From Heterohyrax brucei (taxonomy: Eukaryota > Chordata > Mammalia > Hyracoidea > Procaviidae), in NCBI GenBank assembly GCA_028571685.1, contig CM053142.1, positions 69,837,296 through 69,901,295 on the forward strand: a stretch of 64,000 nt of DNA. Direction: 5' to 3'. The translations under genes were made by a program, and so were the position numbers. A model generated the notes under the pieces. That model was not told where the DNA came from. It saw nothing but the letters and a program-made list of their open reading frames with translations, and did not search any database. Positions 21,667 through 35,200 of this stretch are shown in pieces. The stretch's first letter is position 1. Each line of letters starts with the position of its first letter.

Positions 21667-23137
21667 AAGAAAGCATGCAAAAAACAACAACTTGTGAGAC
21701 CATACACCCCCTTCCCAGCCTGCACCAATGCAAAGCATTATGGGTGGTATGAAGAACTCACCAAACCAGAAACATGAGGGTGGAGGAGAGGAAGGCAGGA
21801 AGGGGTGGATCTACACCAAATAATTGCTCCTTCTGTCCCTCTCCTCCCTTTTCTCCCTTATTTTATCTTGTAGGCAGTGAGCTCCTGCAATTTTGTACAC
21901 ATCACCCAATACAACAATGACTATACTTCATGTCCAGCAACACTGGACCAACAAGAAAAAAGTAGTATTCTTTCCACATCATGGAGGGGAGGGGAAACTG
22001 TGGCCCAAAGAGAGCCAGCTTAGTCCTGTGCCATTTAGCAAGGCTGAGCTTGGCAGAGGAGAGCTGGAATTCTATGAGGCCTGAGGGCTATTCTCCAGTC
22101 CCAGCCCCAAACTTCAGTTATTCTGGCTGCCATCAGGATTCTTAATGATACTAATTTGCAAAAGACAGGGGTGAATTATTAACAAAGAACATCTGCGTAT
22201 ATGATTTAGTCTACCGTTGCAAATGTTGTAAGGATCTGAGCAGGAGTTTAGAAAAGAGGAGTGATAATTTATAAAGAGAGGAGTCTTGAGAAAAACAGAA
22301 GTTATGTGCGGGAGGCACCTGTAGTGGAAGGAATAAGGAAGAGATGCCTAAAACAAACAATGGGCAAAGGCATTTTGCTACCCTCTTAAGAGAAATTCTC
22401 CTTCCCCTACTGGGAAATATTATGTCATACTTCAGCCACACTAACTGCCCTTCAAAGCAATGGGGGATTCAAGCCATTCTACCCCCTTTTCTGCCTTGCA
22501 AAGGCTTCAAAGAGATAAAGTGCACTTTAGTTAACTTTCCCTTCTTGTCCCTTACTTCAGAGTTACTGGACTTTTTCAACAAACTCTCATATATAATCCT
22601 TTCCAAAGAAAGGAAAGGGGTGGATGAAGGGCGAAAAAGAACAGAAAGTCAAATCTCCTAGAAATCATGGGTCAAGAACAGAATACTAACAAAAAGTCCC
22701 AAGGAGAAATCAGTGAGTGGCTTTGTCCATTCCATCTGCTTTGTCACACAGCTTCTAGAAAGTGAAAATTTAGTGAAACGAAACCAGAATTAAAATTGTT
22801 CCTTTTCCTCATAACTTATACTCAACTATTAACATTAAATATACATTGAATATTCTGCAGCAATATTACAGCCACCTCTTAATAAAGGAAGTACGTTATC
22901 CCTCCCTCTTTTTCTGGCAGTCCCTTTGACATTCATCAGACTTTATCCTCTAGATTATTTACTCCCCTTTGCCAAGTTCCTTTAGACCCAAAAGCCTGAT
23001 TGCAAAAGCTTTAGGTCTAATGAACTGGATTTTAAGACAGGTATTTGCCTAGATAGTTATGTTTCTGAAATACTCCCCATTCATGTCTCTGCCATCTCCC
23101 TTTTCCTCTGCCCATACTCCTACTACTAATAGCCAAA

Positions 23138-23298
23138 GTAAAAAAAAACAACCTACTGCTGTTGAGTAGATTCTGACTCACAGTGACTCTACAGGTCAGA
23201 GTAGAACTGCCCCATAGAGTTTCCAAGAAGCACCCGGCAGATTTCAACTGCTGACCTTATGGTTAGCAGTGGTTAATCACTATACCACCAGTGTTTCC
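23138..23298 (-). repeat. AfroSINE in the FOXJ2 3' UTR
   Basis: A full copy (cctactgctgttgagtagat to accaccagtgtttcc), sense relative to FOXJ2 and so transcribed in its mRNA. Confidence 0.85.
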
Positions 23299-24487
23299 TA
23301 CCACTAATACTGTGGGTCTAATTCAGCTATTAGAGGTGAGAAGGAGACCCCCATCATGTCTTTGGATATCAGGAAACTCAGAGTGATAATGGGTTACTTT
23401 TCCTCCTGGAGAATCTCAGGAAATAGGGAAAGGAAAAAAAAAAGATGGGTGGAAGATCTGTCCAAAGAACTAAAAAAAGGAAAACAGTAGTATCTGTTGA
23501 GTGGGGAAGGGGGATGGACGGATGTCAATCTGTGAATGCAAATAAGAGCCACAGTTAATTTTAAGAGAAAATTGTTTTCTTTTTTAAAGCCAAAATGATT
23601 AAACTGAAACCATCTCCAAGAAGCTAAGCCTATATTGACTAGTTGGCCTCATATTTTACCACAGATGCAGAGTTCTGGCTAAAACTAACCGTAACACTTA
23701 CTTAAAAAATGGGCTAGGAATAAGTCAGTAGAAGCTTATGTCATGTGGCCGTATACACCCAAGTCCACACCAATTTATATCACATCACTCTCCTAAAGGA
23801 TGATTCTAGTGGACCCAGCATGGGCCTTTCATTCCACTAGGATTTTACTGTTCTGCTTCTCTACCACCATTACTGTCATTACCCTTCATGGGTAATGAGG
23901 ACTTTCAGAAGTAAAAACTAAAGGTACAAAGGGACAGGGAAGAGCTCAGAGGACAGAATTAGCACCATGGAGTAAAACCTGCACATTCATGACTACCACA
24001 AAGTGTTTTAGACACCATCTGCCTGAAAATGTGGCCTCTCTAGTCCTGGACTGAAGCGGATATGAAGAGAAACAATTTAGAGTCAAACAGAAGTGACGTT
24101 TCAAAGAGAAAGGTAAATCAGGGTTTGTGGCCTTTCTTTATAGCTATCACGGCCTCACCTTCCAGCCTGGTGATTTTAAGTTAGCGAGGGGTGGACATGG
24201 TCCATAGTGTAGAGACAGGAGACTGGGGACAGCATATACCCAATAATAATAAGAAGAATATAATAATAATAAAAGATTTAGGAAAGAACAGGAAGGGAGA
24301 AGAATGAGACAAGAAAGGGATTATCTTCGGCAGCATCTTGCAGTGGCTTTTCAGACACAAAAAGAAAAAAAAAAGAGGATATGTATCTATATACCAGCAG
24401 GGGGAAGGGGTGGGGCTGGGGCTGCTGCTTCCCCACCACCAGACTTCACCACCCAGCCCAGGGCTGATGTCCACATTTCATGATGCA

Positions 24488-24576
24488 CTAAGTAATCAAG
24501 TCCCAGTCGAAGTCATCAGGGATCTCCTCATTGGCACCAGGAGGTGGGACCGGTGGCCGAGGGACCATATGGTGTG
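24488..24576 (-). CDS. FOXJ2: FOXJ2 last coding exon (C-terminal 29 residues and stop)
   Basis: It encodes [20 protein letters not shown] followed by DDFDWDLIT and TAG (24490-24488). The acidic end matches the human protein's C-terminus as I recall it. The acceptor is TTCCTGACAG. Confidence 0.96.
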
Positions 24577-27500
24577 CTGTCAGGAAAAAAAGGAGAAATC
24601 AGGAGTGTGGACAGGAAGCCAGTTAATCAGTCCAGATGGACAGTGCTAGGGTCCACACAATATCACGAGGAAGAGCTTGCAAAATCATTGTCCTTACCAG
24701 CCCAGAAGTATTTCTGTTGCAGGCAAGAACCTACAGTCAGTGGTCACATGGGCAATAAAATATTATGCAACCACAGTTACATTTATGACGACTATATAAA
24801 ATTTGGTGCAGTGGTTACAGCTCTTGGCTGCTAACCAAGAGTTTGGCCATTCGATTCCACCAGCCACTCCACAAGAGAAAGATATGACGGTCTGCTTCTG
24901 TAATGATTACAGCCTTAGAAACCCCATAGGGTAGTTCTACTCTGTCCTATAGGGTTGCTATGTGTGCAGACTCAATCAGACAGCAGGAGATTTAGTATGT
25001 AAAATTTAGAAGCTATTATTTATGAAGACTATGCATTAACAACGAAAAGCATACAGGTGCCATACTATACCAAACAGCAACACATAAATTTTCATTTATA
25101 TTAAATAGATAAGGAGTCAGCTGTTACCACAAAACTTGAAAACACCTGTAGTTAGGAAAAACAATAAAACAACCTGCTGCCATGGAGTCAATTCCGATTC
25201 ATAGCAACCTTTGAGAATGAGCAGAACCACTCCATAGAGTTTCCAAAGCTGTAAATCTTTACAAAAGCAGATTGTCACACCTTTCTTCCATGTCACATCT
25301 TTCTCCCATGGATCAGAAAAGGGTTTGACCTGCTGATCCTTTGGTTAGCAGCCAATGCCAACAGTTATTTTTCTAAAAAGTATCTAAATGTGGAAGATCT
25401 GTTTTGTACTATTTAGGGCACCTTAGGTCTCCCACTTCCCCTAACAGAGATAGCTAGGTCTCAGACTCCTGATTCTAGATGTCAAGTGACCAGAAAACAG
25501 ACTAGCACAAAGTGGGTAGCTCTGGGTAACATATTCACTTTATTTGCCTGAGTATATCCTCCATGTAACTCCAAAACTAGACACAATACTCTTCATTACA
25601 CATATTTTGCTTCTATATATGTTTTTATTTCCTTTCACTATCACAGACACAAGTAAAGTTTAATGTAAATCTCTCTTGTTTACCTCTCTACCGGTATACA
25701 TTCCCTAGCAGGCGGCCCCTGGCCAGCCTTGGGAATCATGAAAAGGCTGCCCACTGCTGGGCAGGTACAGGCAGAAGGACAAAGAACGCCAAAGGGAAGT
25801 GAAACAACTCATCTGAGAGTGCTGCAGTCGGTGGTGAGGCAAGCTTCCTGGCTCTTACCTGGGCGATTGTATCCTGCTGACTCCTGGGTGGGTATTGGGT
25901 ACATTGGTGATGGGCCAGGGTAAAGGTGGGGGGCCTGTGGGTGCCCATAAGAGTTCACTGCCAAAGTAAGACAGGAGTTAGTTGAGTGTAGCCCAACGGA
26001 GAGGAAAAAAATGCATCCTTACTCCCTTTAGTATCTTTCTCCCTTCCTTCCCCTAAAAGCTTTCTATAAAAGCTATTATCCCCTTCACCACTTACGGTAT
26101 GAAGTAACTGGGTGGGTACTGGAATTGTGAACTATCACAATAGAGGTTGACAGATAAAAAAATGTTATCATCAAATGTCTCTCACGTCACTGGTTAGACG
26201 ACTATATAAATGTAGGGAAGCACCACAATCCAGGTGTGGTACTTTGACACAAATTTGGAATAGGAACTTTCCCTAACACAGCTTTTTCTTTTCCTTAAAT
26301 AATTCTTGTCTTCCAAATATAGTTTTAAAAAGGAATCTTACGATGTATTTTGTATCTTTTAGTATAGGATTTTACTGATAAAACTGATGTTCAGTTGATG
26401 AGGCTGTCGAACCATTCCCACTGTTCAGTTTGGATCACCATAGCCCACAAAACAATTTTTCTCAATTCTCTTTTGCCCTTCTCCTGCCCCTCCCTTTTCA
26501 TCAGTCTCTAGCTCCTTGGCAACTTGCTTTGTGCAGTACCTTGGTTCATGGCTGACTCCTGTTTACCACTGGTGAGGGCACAGGAGTCAGTAATTCGGGC
26601 AGAGGCTGGTGGCCGATGGGAGCTCCCTTGGGGAGGAACATGACCAGTCTGGGTAAGGAAGTGGTTTAGGGAATCACAGAGATTGGCAATATGATGCTGG
26701 TCAAGGCTCCAGTTCTTCTGCTCCGCCTGTCGTAGGCTTTCCATCAGTTCTGCAACAAGAAGGCAACCAATGCTAACTTTGCAGATGAACCGAGTCTCAA
26801 CTAGATCTATCCCTAGTTCACTATCCCAAATACATCATAAACCAACACCACTAACAACAGGCATTAACAATAATAACTGAGTTTTTTAAAGTTCTACATT
26901 TCTAAACTCTCATTCTATTTGCCCCTTACTAAAGTCTTAATATTATTCCCATCTCATTGATAAAATAGACAAAATTTCAAAGATACTAAGTGAATTAGTC
27001 ACAGTCACATTGTTAATCAAAACCCACTGCAGTCAAGTCAGCTCTAACTCATAGCAACCCTGCAGACAGAGTAGAAAAGCCCCATAAAATTTCCAAGGTG
27101 GATTTGAACTGCCTACATTTTGGTTAGCAGCCTTAGCACTTAACTACTACGCAAAGCCTCCAAGGTTTCCCACATCGTGAATAAAGGGTAGAAAGTAATG
27201 ATCCCAACACTGAAACCTGTAGACAGTGGTGTTTTGGTGGTAGAATTCTTGCCTTCTATGAGGGCGAACCCCGGTTTGATTCCCAGCTAATGTATCTTAA
27301 GCAGGGCCACCACCTGTCTGTCACTGGAAGCTTGCATGTTGCTATAATGCTGAACTGGTTTCACTGTAGAGCTTCTACACTAAGGCAGCTGAGGAAGAAA
27401 AATGCCTGGCGATCTACTGCTAAAAAATGAGTCAATGAAAACTTTATGGATTACAATGGTCTGATCCTGTTGTACATGAGGTTGCCATGACTTAGAGGCT

Positions 27501-29193
27501 GACTTGACAGAAACTAGCAACAACATAGATCCAGTAGTTTCTGAAATCTAGAGAGCTTCCCCTTCCCCAAAGATAACAGTGACAAGGATAAACCACTGTC
27601 ATACTTTAAGTTAAGGCAAAATTAATTTAATTTACAAATAGTATGAACATTATAGGAATTAAAAGCTTGACTGCTATTCAAAAGGCTGGCAGCCGGAATC
27701 CACCAGCCATAACCTGGAAACTCTATGGGGCGGTTATACTCTGTGCCATAGGGGCCACTTTGAGTTGGCATAGCAATGGGTTTGGTTTTATATAACATGT
27801 AAGAGAAACAACAAAATCCTCAATCTCCAAACTTCACTTAACCATCCCCTATTTATAGCTTCTGTTGGGTTTTTCCATTTACCATGTAACCCTCTTCTCT
27901 CCATATGTCACCATCCTTTAATCACTAACCTGAGAACTGTGACTGCTCGATGCTGGACCAATTGAGCCGATTCACCATCTTGAAGCTTTCTTTTAAGGAG
28001 TCAATATTGGAGCACCAGTCAGGAGGAAATGCTGAAGGAGGAGGAGAAAGTAAGTGGGTAACCCAGACTGGAGGGTAACACAGCAGCCAACTCCAACTCC
28101 TAGCTAACAGACTACATGCAAGATTCTTGCATCCACACAGCTACTAACTGCATCCTCAAGATAACTGTGGGATCACCCTCACTGAATGGTTAATGCATTC
28201 AGCAGCTAGTCAAAGAGGTTGGAGGTTCGAGTTTACCCAGAAGCACCTCAGAAGAAAGACCTAGTGATCTACTTCCAAAAATCAGCTGCTGAAAATCCTA
28301 TGGTGATATTCTCAACAACAACAAAAATAAAGTATTTTTTAAAAGAAGGCACTATGAAGCATAGCTCTACGTTGACATACATGGGGTCACCATGAATCAG
28401 AACTGACTTGATGGCAACTGGTAGAGACTTAGGCAGATAAAGCTACCTACATTGTTGCAAATGGTTAAGCACTTGAACACTAGCTGAAAGGTTAGTGGTT
28501 CAAGCCCACTCAGAGGCTCCATGGAAGTCAAAGCCTGGTAATCTGCTTCCAAAAGGTTACAGCCTTAAAAACTCCAACTCTACTCTGCACAGAGGAGGTC
28601 ACCGTTAGTCAGAATCAATACAACAGCAACATTCTTTAGGTAAAGGCTAGCCCATAGGCAAGAGAATATGTAAGATAATCCCAATTTGACCAAAAATTCT
28701 ATAATACAGAGCTCTAAGTAGCAACTTCCATTCACTAAGATGAACTGTCATGAGGGAGCAAGGCTAAAAGATTCTTACATCTCAGGATATCAATATCCAA
28801 ACATCCACTAGTAACCACCCAACCTAGTGCACCTATAGGCCAGAGTCCAAACAAGAGGGCCATTGCATTCTGCCCTGTTCCACTTCCCTTACTCACCAAA
28901 ACCAGCACTGCTGACAGGAGCCTGGCCTTGTGCCTGCTGCTGTGGTGGTGGTGGCTGCTGGGCAGGGTGGGAGTGGGGATGGTGCTGATGAGGGTGATAG
29001 CCTCCATGCTGCAATGGGGCTGAGTGCATGGCCATCACTGAGGAAGGCCCATAGCCTTCAGCTCCCGTTGGCTTCCCCCCTGGTGGGGTACAACCATCTG
29101 GACTTGGGGTATGCAGTGAGGGAGCACCCCCTATAGCTGAGGGGCCCTGGGCTGGTGGCTGCTGTGGCTGTGACTGTTGAGGGGTTGGCTGTG

Positions 29194-29224
<31 letters not shown>

Positions 29225-32200
29225 AGGTGGCGGCTGCTGCTGCTGGTATATGTAGTAGTTGTTAGAGGGTGGCACATCACCCAGGAGAGTCGAAAAGCCT
29301 GCAGGGTGGGGGAAGGAAGCAGGGAAGTGATACGGACAAACTCTTTTTTCATTAAACACAACTTTCAAGGGGTTGAAATGGGAGACCTGAGACAGAAACT
29401 GCAGCTTAAAGGATACAGGTGTTACGGGACAACAAGGGTCCCCTTGGCCCTCCTGGCAGGTGTAACAGACAAGAAAGCAATGAGGGTGGATGGGGGCAGT
29501 GTATGACTACTGTATGTATGACAGTGTATGACTATTGACATTTCAGTTTAAAAATGTCAGCAAGTAACTCTTTATGCTAGTTTTCAGGCATTTTAGTGTA
29601 GGCCTGGAATCAGTTCCAAAAGAAACCAGATTGCAGGTAAAAAGTAAATTATAAATAAAACAAAGCCACTGGCCATTCTCTCTTATCTCTTCACCACCTA
29701 CCCTTATTGTCGTCTTCTTCTATTTGCCATCATCAGATGGCACCTGGGCAGGGAGAGGAGTGAGGACGGATTAATTTCTCCAGCCAACTCAGTAGGGAAC
29801 AACTCTATAATGAGGGCAGAGGCTCTCAGTGGCAACTACACTTGAGTACACACTTTGGTGTCCTCACTCAATCTAATTTTTTATCAAGGCTTGGAAACAG
29901 TTCTGTCCAGTTCAGCCATGACCAACAAGACAAAATGCAAAAGGGCCTGGATTTTTTCAATATAGGTAAACCAGAAAAACAATCATAATGGCAAAAAGTT
30001 CAGGTTGAATCCCTGCTAGAAACTTAATCCACTTAAAAAACCAAGAACAACAAGAATGATAAGGAACAATAGTGATTTAGGCAAATACCTGATGAGGAGG
30101 GACCATCTGGAAAACATTATACTGAGGGAAATTAGCCAGATGCAGAAGGACAAATACTGTATGAGACCATTATTATAAGAACATAACAAAACATTTAAGC
30201 ACAAAAGAAATCAATCTTTGAAAGTTATGATAGGACAAGGGATGGAGAGAGGTTTCTACAAATTAGATAGTCGTTAAGATTTGGATTGTATATACAGTTT
30301 GACAGCACACACTAGAAAAGAGATACCCACAACTGCACTACATCACAACTAAATTGTTCCCTAAATGTGTCCCAACTCCTTGGAAGGATAGAGAAACAGG
30401 GTCATGGGTCAGGGGACAATGCTTTCAGGGGGTCATCCAGACTAGCTGGCATACCAAAGCTTTTTTCTTTTTCTTTAAAGAAAATGTTCTGGGAGGTGGA
30501 CTCAAGATGGCAGATTAAACATACATCTCCTTCTGGAAACCAAGACCTGAACTGACAATTAAATGGAGCCTTCTGGATACCCAGTGAGCTCTAGGACACA
30601 GCATAGGGATGTTAATTTGGACTTCATACCACTGAATGGAAAACCTCCTCTCTTTTGTCCCCTGCTCTTGGTGAGTGCTGGCTTTCACGGACCAAAGGTA
30701 ACTCACCATTCTAACTTTTTTTTCTCTATCTTAGGCAGCAGAGCTGCGACTCACTTCACCAGCAGCTAATCTCAGACACACAGCTGGTGGAATCAGTGGG
30801 TGAAATTGCCACATTTTGAGAGCCCGGCTCTGGACTCAGTGCACCTCAGCACCCTTCGCCTCTTTCTGCATCCACCACTGAGCAGCCTATACTGAGGCAG
30901 ATGGGGAGCTTGAGTGGGATGCCATCTTGTTCCACTGGGAAGTGGACATACCCATACGGAAGTCTCAGCTGGAACTAACTCCTAGGCTGGAGGGCAGCAT
31001 CAGCCCAGAAGAGAGCCTTTTCTGTCAGAAAAGCAGTATTTTACAGTGTCGCCTATGGCTGGGGCCCGAAAGCAGAGGCCAGTAGGACAGTAGCCTTTCT
31101 GTATTTTGAACTAGTTTATAATATCTGGGGTTTGATATAGAGGTGCTTATTTTGCCAGCTGGAAAGAGGGACCTGTACACCTGAAAACCTGAATGATCTT
31201 GGAAGTCGTCAGATACCTTTTACCTTTCATTTTAAGACAGCCTAGGGAAACAACCGCAGTCCATCCTCACAGCATCTCTCCCAGCTTCTACTGACTCACA
31301 GGATGCTCAAAAAGCAACTATGGATAAAAGCGTAACTAAGAAATCACCCATGGCTTCAGAAGGCCCCCAAAAGAAACAACCAAAGAATTTCTCAGACAAA
31401 GAAACCTTTCTGAAACTATTGGGGGCAAGTACAAAAGGATCACATGTACAGTCCTCCTAGACCTTATACAATATACGAAATGCAGCAGAGCAAAATAAAA
31501 ATTAAGCAAGCTGTTTGATCTGATGAAACACTAGTACTCTGAAACCCAACAGATCAAGAACAAAATCAAAGACATAGAAACTTCCATTCAAAGCCAAGAA
31601 AACAGAATGGAACATGGGAAAATAGACTTTCTGACTTGGAAGACAAAGCTACGGACTCCAGTACCTATGAGGAGAAATCAGAAAAAAGAAACAAGAAAAA
31701 TGAAGAAGTATTAACAAGCCTGTGGGACTCTATTAAGAGGAACAATCTACAATTAATTGGAGTTCCTGAACAGGGCAAGATACCTGAGAACACAGAGAGC
31801 ATTGTTTCTGGGCTGCTCACAGAAAACTATCCAGAAATTATGAAAGAAGAGAATATAGATATCCAAGATGCATATCAAACATCACTCAATATTGATCCCA
31901 AAAGACTCCAAGACATATTATAATCAAGCTTAACAAAATGAAACACAGCAGAAACTTAAAGGCAGCAAGACTCAAAGCAAAGCCAATATGCAGAGAAAAG
32001 GCAGCAAGACTCAAAGCAAAGCTAACATTCAGAGGAACCCTGTACGCTTTCAGCAGATTTCTCAGCAGAAACAATGCTGGCATGGAGACAGTGGCATGAC
32101 ACATTCAAAGCTTTGAAGGAGAAGAAGTTCCAGCCAAGAATTATATATCTTGCAAAACTATTTTTAAAATATGAAAATGAAATTAAGACATTCACAGATA

Positions 32201-35200
32201 AACAGAAATTCAGAGAATGAAAAACCAAACCAAAGCTACAAGAAATACTGAAAGAATCTCTTGGCTTAGAAGAGCAAAACCACCAACTTTCTATTTTAGA
32301 AGTAAATTCAGGACACATCACCCAGAAACCTACTCAGTTAGGGAAGGCTCCAAACTCAGTCAAAGCTATAATAGTGAAAGAAATGATCCAGTGATCATAT
32401 CATGAAAACCATGATGTCATCATATTAAAAAGAGGGATGTACTACAGTCATTATAGTCCTTCCAGATGGAGAGGAAGTTAATAAGACTGGTAGTAATTAA
32501 AATTGGATTTATACATAGTTTATTAAGAGGGATGATAGGGGCAGCCGTAACGCAAAATAAAGATGCAACATATCAGATCAAGAAATGTACTTACAGGAGT
32601 CTCAACAACCACAAAACCAACCCTGAAAAAGGTGAAAAATCAACATACAAGGAAGAATCTCCCAGAACAGATTAATAAGAATAACACAGAAAACATCAAC
32701 ATAAAAATAAACGTATCACAATGACAAGGCTGAATACATACCTATCAATAATTTCATTGAATGTGAATGGACCAAATGCTCTAGTAAAGAGACATCCAGT
32801 GAGATCTTGGATCAAAAAACATGACACATCCATATGTTGCCTACAGGAAACTCACCTTAAAGATATTAACAAACTGAAAATTAAAAGATGGAAGAATATA
32901 TATCAAGCTAACAATACACAAAGAAGAGCAGGTGTGGCAATACTAACAGATAACATGGATTATAATGTAAAATCCACCATCATGGACAAGGATGGACACT
33001 ATTTACTACTGAGAGGTTCAATACACAAGCAGGACTTAACAATATTAAATATTTATGCATCTAATATTACAGCATCTAAGTACATTGAAGAAACACTGAC
33101 TACACTCAAAAATGAGCTAGATCACTCCACAATAATAGTGGGAGACTTCAACACTCCACTCTCAATACTGGACAGATTGTCTGGAAAAAAGCTCAGTAAA
33201 GACACAGAAGACCTTATTGCCACAATTAACCAACTAAACCTCATCAACATATATAGAACTTTCTATCCATCAGTGGACAACTACATCTTCTCCAGTGCAC
33301 ATGGAACATTCTCCAGAATAGAACACATGTGAGGACATAAAGCAATTCTCAACAAAATCCATTCCACTGAATTACTGCAAGCATCTTCTCAGATCATAAA
33401 GCCATAAAAGTCAAAATCAATAGCAGAAAAAACAGATAGAAAGTGGAACTCTTGGAAACTGAACAATATCTTGCTCAAAAAAACATGTGTTATAGAAGAA
33501 ATCAAGGATGAAATAAAGAAATTCATGGATTCCAATGAGAATGAAAACACTTCCTACCAGAACCTATGGGATACAGTCAAAGCAGTGCTCAGAGGTCTGT
33601 TTATCTCCATAAATGCACACATCTGGAAGGAAGAAAGAAACCATATCAAAGAACTAACCCTACAGCTTGAACAACTAGAGAGAGAATAACAGAAGAACTC
33701 CTCAGGCACCAGAAGAAACCAGATCGTAAAGTTCAGAGCGGAGCTAAACGAATTAGAAAATAGAAAAACAATCAAAAAAATTGAAAAGACCAAAAGCTGG
33801 TTTTTTGAAAAGATCAACAAAATTGACAAACCACTGGCTAAACTTACTAAAGAAAAACAGGAAAGGAAACAATCCAAATAAGAAATGAGAGGGGAGTTGT
33901 TACAACAGATCCATCAGAAATCAAAACTATCATAATGGAATACTATGAAAGTCTGTACTGTAACAAATTTAAAAACCTAGAGGAAATGGATAAATTCCTT
34001 GATTCATATCATCTACAAAAATTATCACAAGATGAAACAGAAAAACTTAATAAACCCAGCACAAAGGAAGAGATTGCAAAAGTCATCAAAACACTACCAA
34101 CCAAAAAAAGTCTGGGCCCAGATGGGTTCACTGCAGAATTCTACTAAGCTTTTAAAGAAGAGTTATCTCCAATACTACTGAGACTATTTCACAGTATGGG
34201 AAGGGATGGAATACTCCCAAATTCATTCTATGAAGCCAGCATAACCCTGGTACCAAAGCCAGGGAAAGATTCAACAAAAAAAGAGAACTATAGACCAATA
34301 TCATTCATCCATCTAGATGCAAAAATCTTCAATAAAATTCTTGCCAACAGAATACAACAACATATCAAAAAAATACCCCATCATGACCAAGTTAGATTCA
34401 CACCTGGGATGCAAGGCTGGTACAACATCAGAAAAACAATTAATGTGATCAACCACATCAATAACACAAAAGGCAAGAATCACCTGATTTTGTCTATTGA
34501 TGCAGAAAAGGCATTTGATACAGTCCAACAACTATTCATGCTAAAAACTCTCAGCAAAATAGCAGTAGACGGCAAATTCCTCAATGCAATAAGGGGCATT
34601 TATACAAAGCCCTTATTGCACTGAGGAGACTTATTGCATGGAGAGAGACTGAAACAATTTCCCTTGAGAATGGGAACTAGACAGGATGCCCACTCTCACC
34701 TCTCCTATTCAACATTGTACTAAGAGTTCTAGCCAGAGCAATTATACAAGACCAAGAAATAAAGGGCATCTGCACCAGCAAAGAAGAGGTAAAAATTTCC
34801 CTATTTGCAGATGATGTAATTGTATAGGCAGAGAATCCTAAAGAATCCATGAGTAAACTACTCAAACTGATAGAAGAGTTCAGCAAAGTCTCAGGATACA
34901 AAACGCCAAGTGCCTTCAGTAAATCAGCAGGATTCCTTTATACCAACAACAAGACTACTAAGGAAGAAATCACCAAATCAATACCATTTATTATAGCCCC
35001 TAAGAAGATAAAGTACCTAGGAATAAATCAAACCAGAAAAATAACAGACCTTTACAAAGAGAACTACAAGTTCTTACTACAAGAAACTAAGACAGAGTTC
35101 TACAAATGTAGAAACCTACCCTGCTCAAGGATAGGAAGACTTAACATTGTGAAAATGTCTATTTTACCCAAAGCAATCTACTTATATAATGCAATCCCAA

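Larger units (their letters stand above)
21645..24487 (-). other. FOXJ2: FOXJ2 3' UTR
   Basis: About 2.8 kb between the stop and the best poly(A) signal, long like the human FOXJ2 3' UTR. It holds an AATAAT-rich low-complexity patch (24241-24275) and one AfroSINE (23138-23298) lying in sense orientation in the transcript. The rest is unique sequence without other recognised repeats. Confidence 0.7.

Noticed and set aside
27222-27300. Possible functional tRNA-Gly gene.
   Set aside because: The cloverleaf arms are degraded, there is no T-run terminator after the acceptor-like end, and the sequence continues into a SINE body and RTE-like tail.
29198-29224. Triplet run considered as a pathogenic-type expansion.
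   Set aside because: Only about nine glutamines in a row, an ordinary length for this family; nothing in the sequence indicates expansion.
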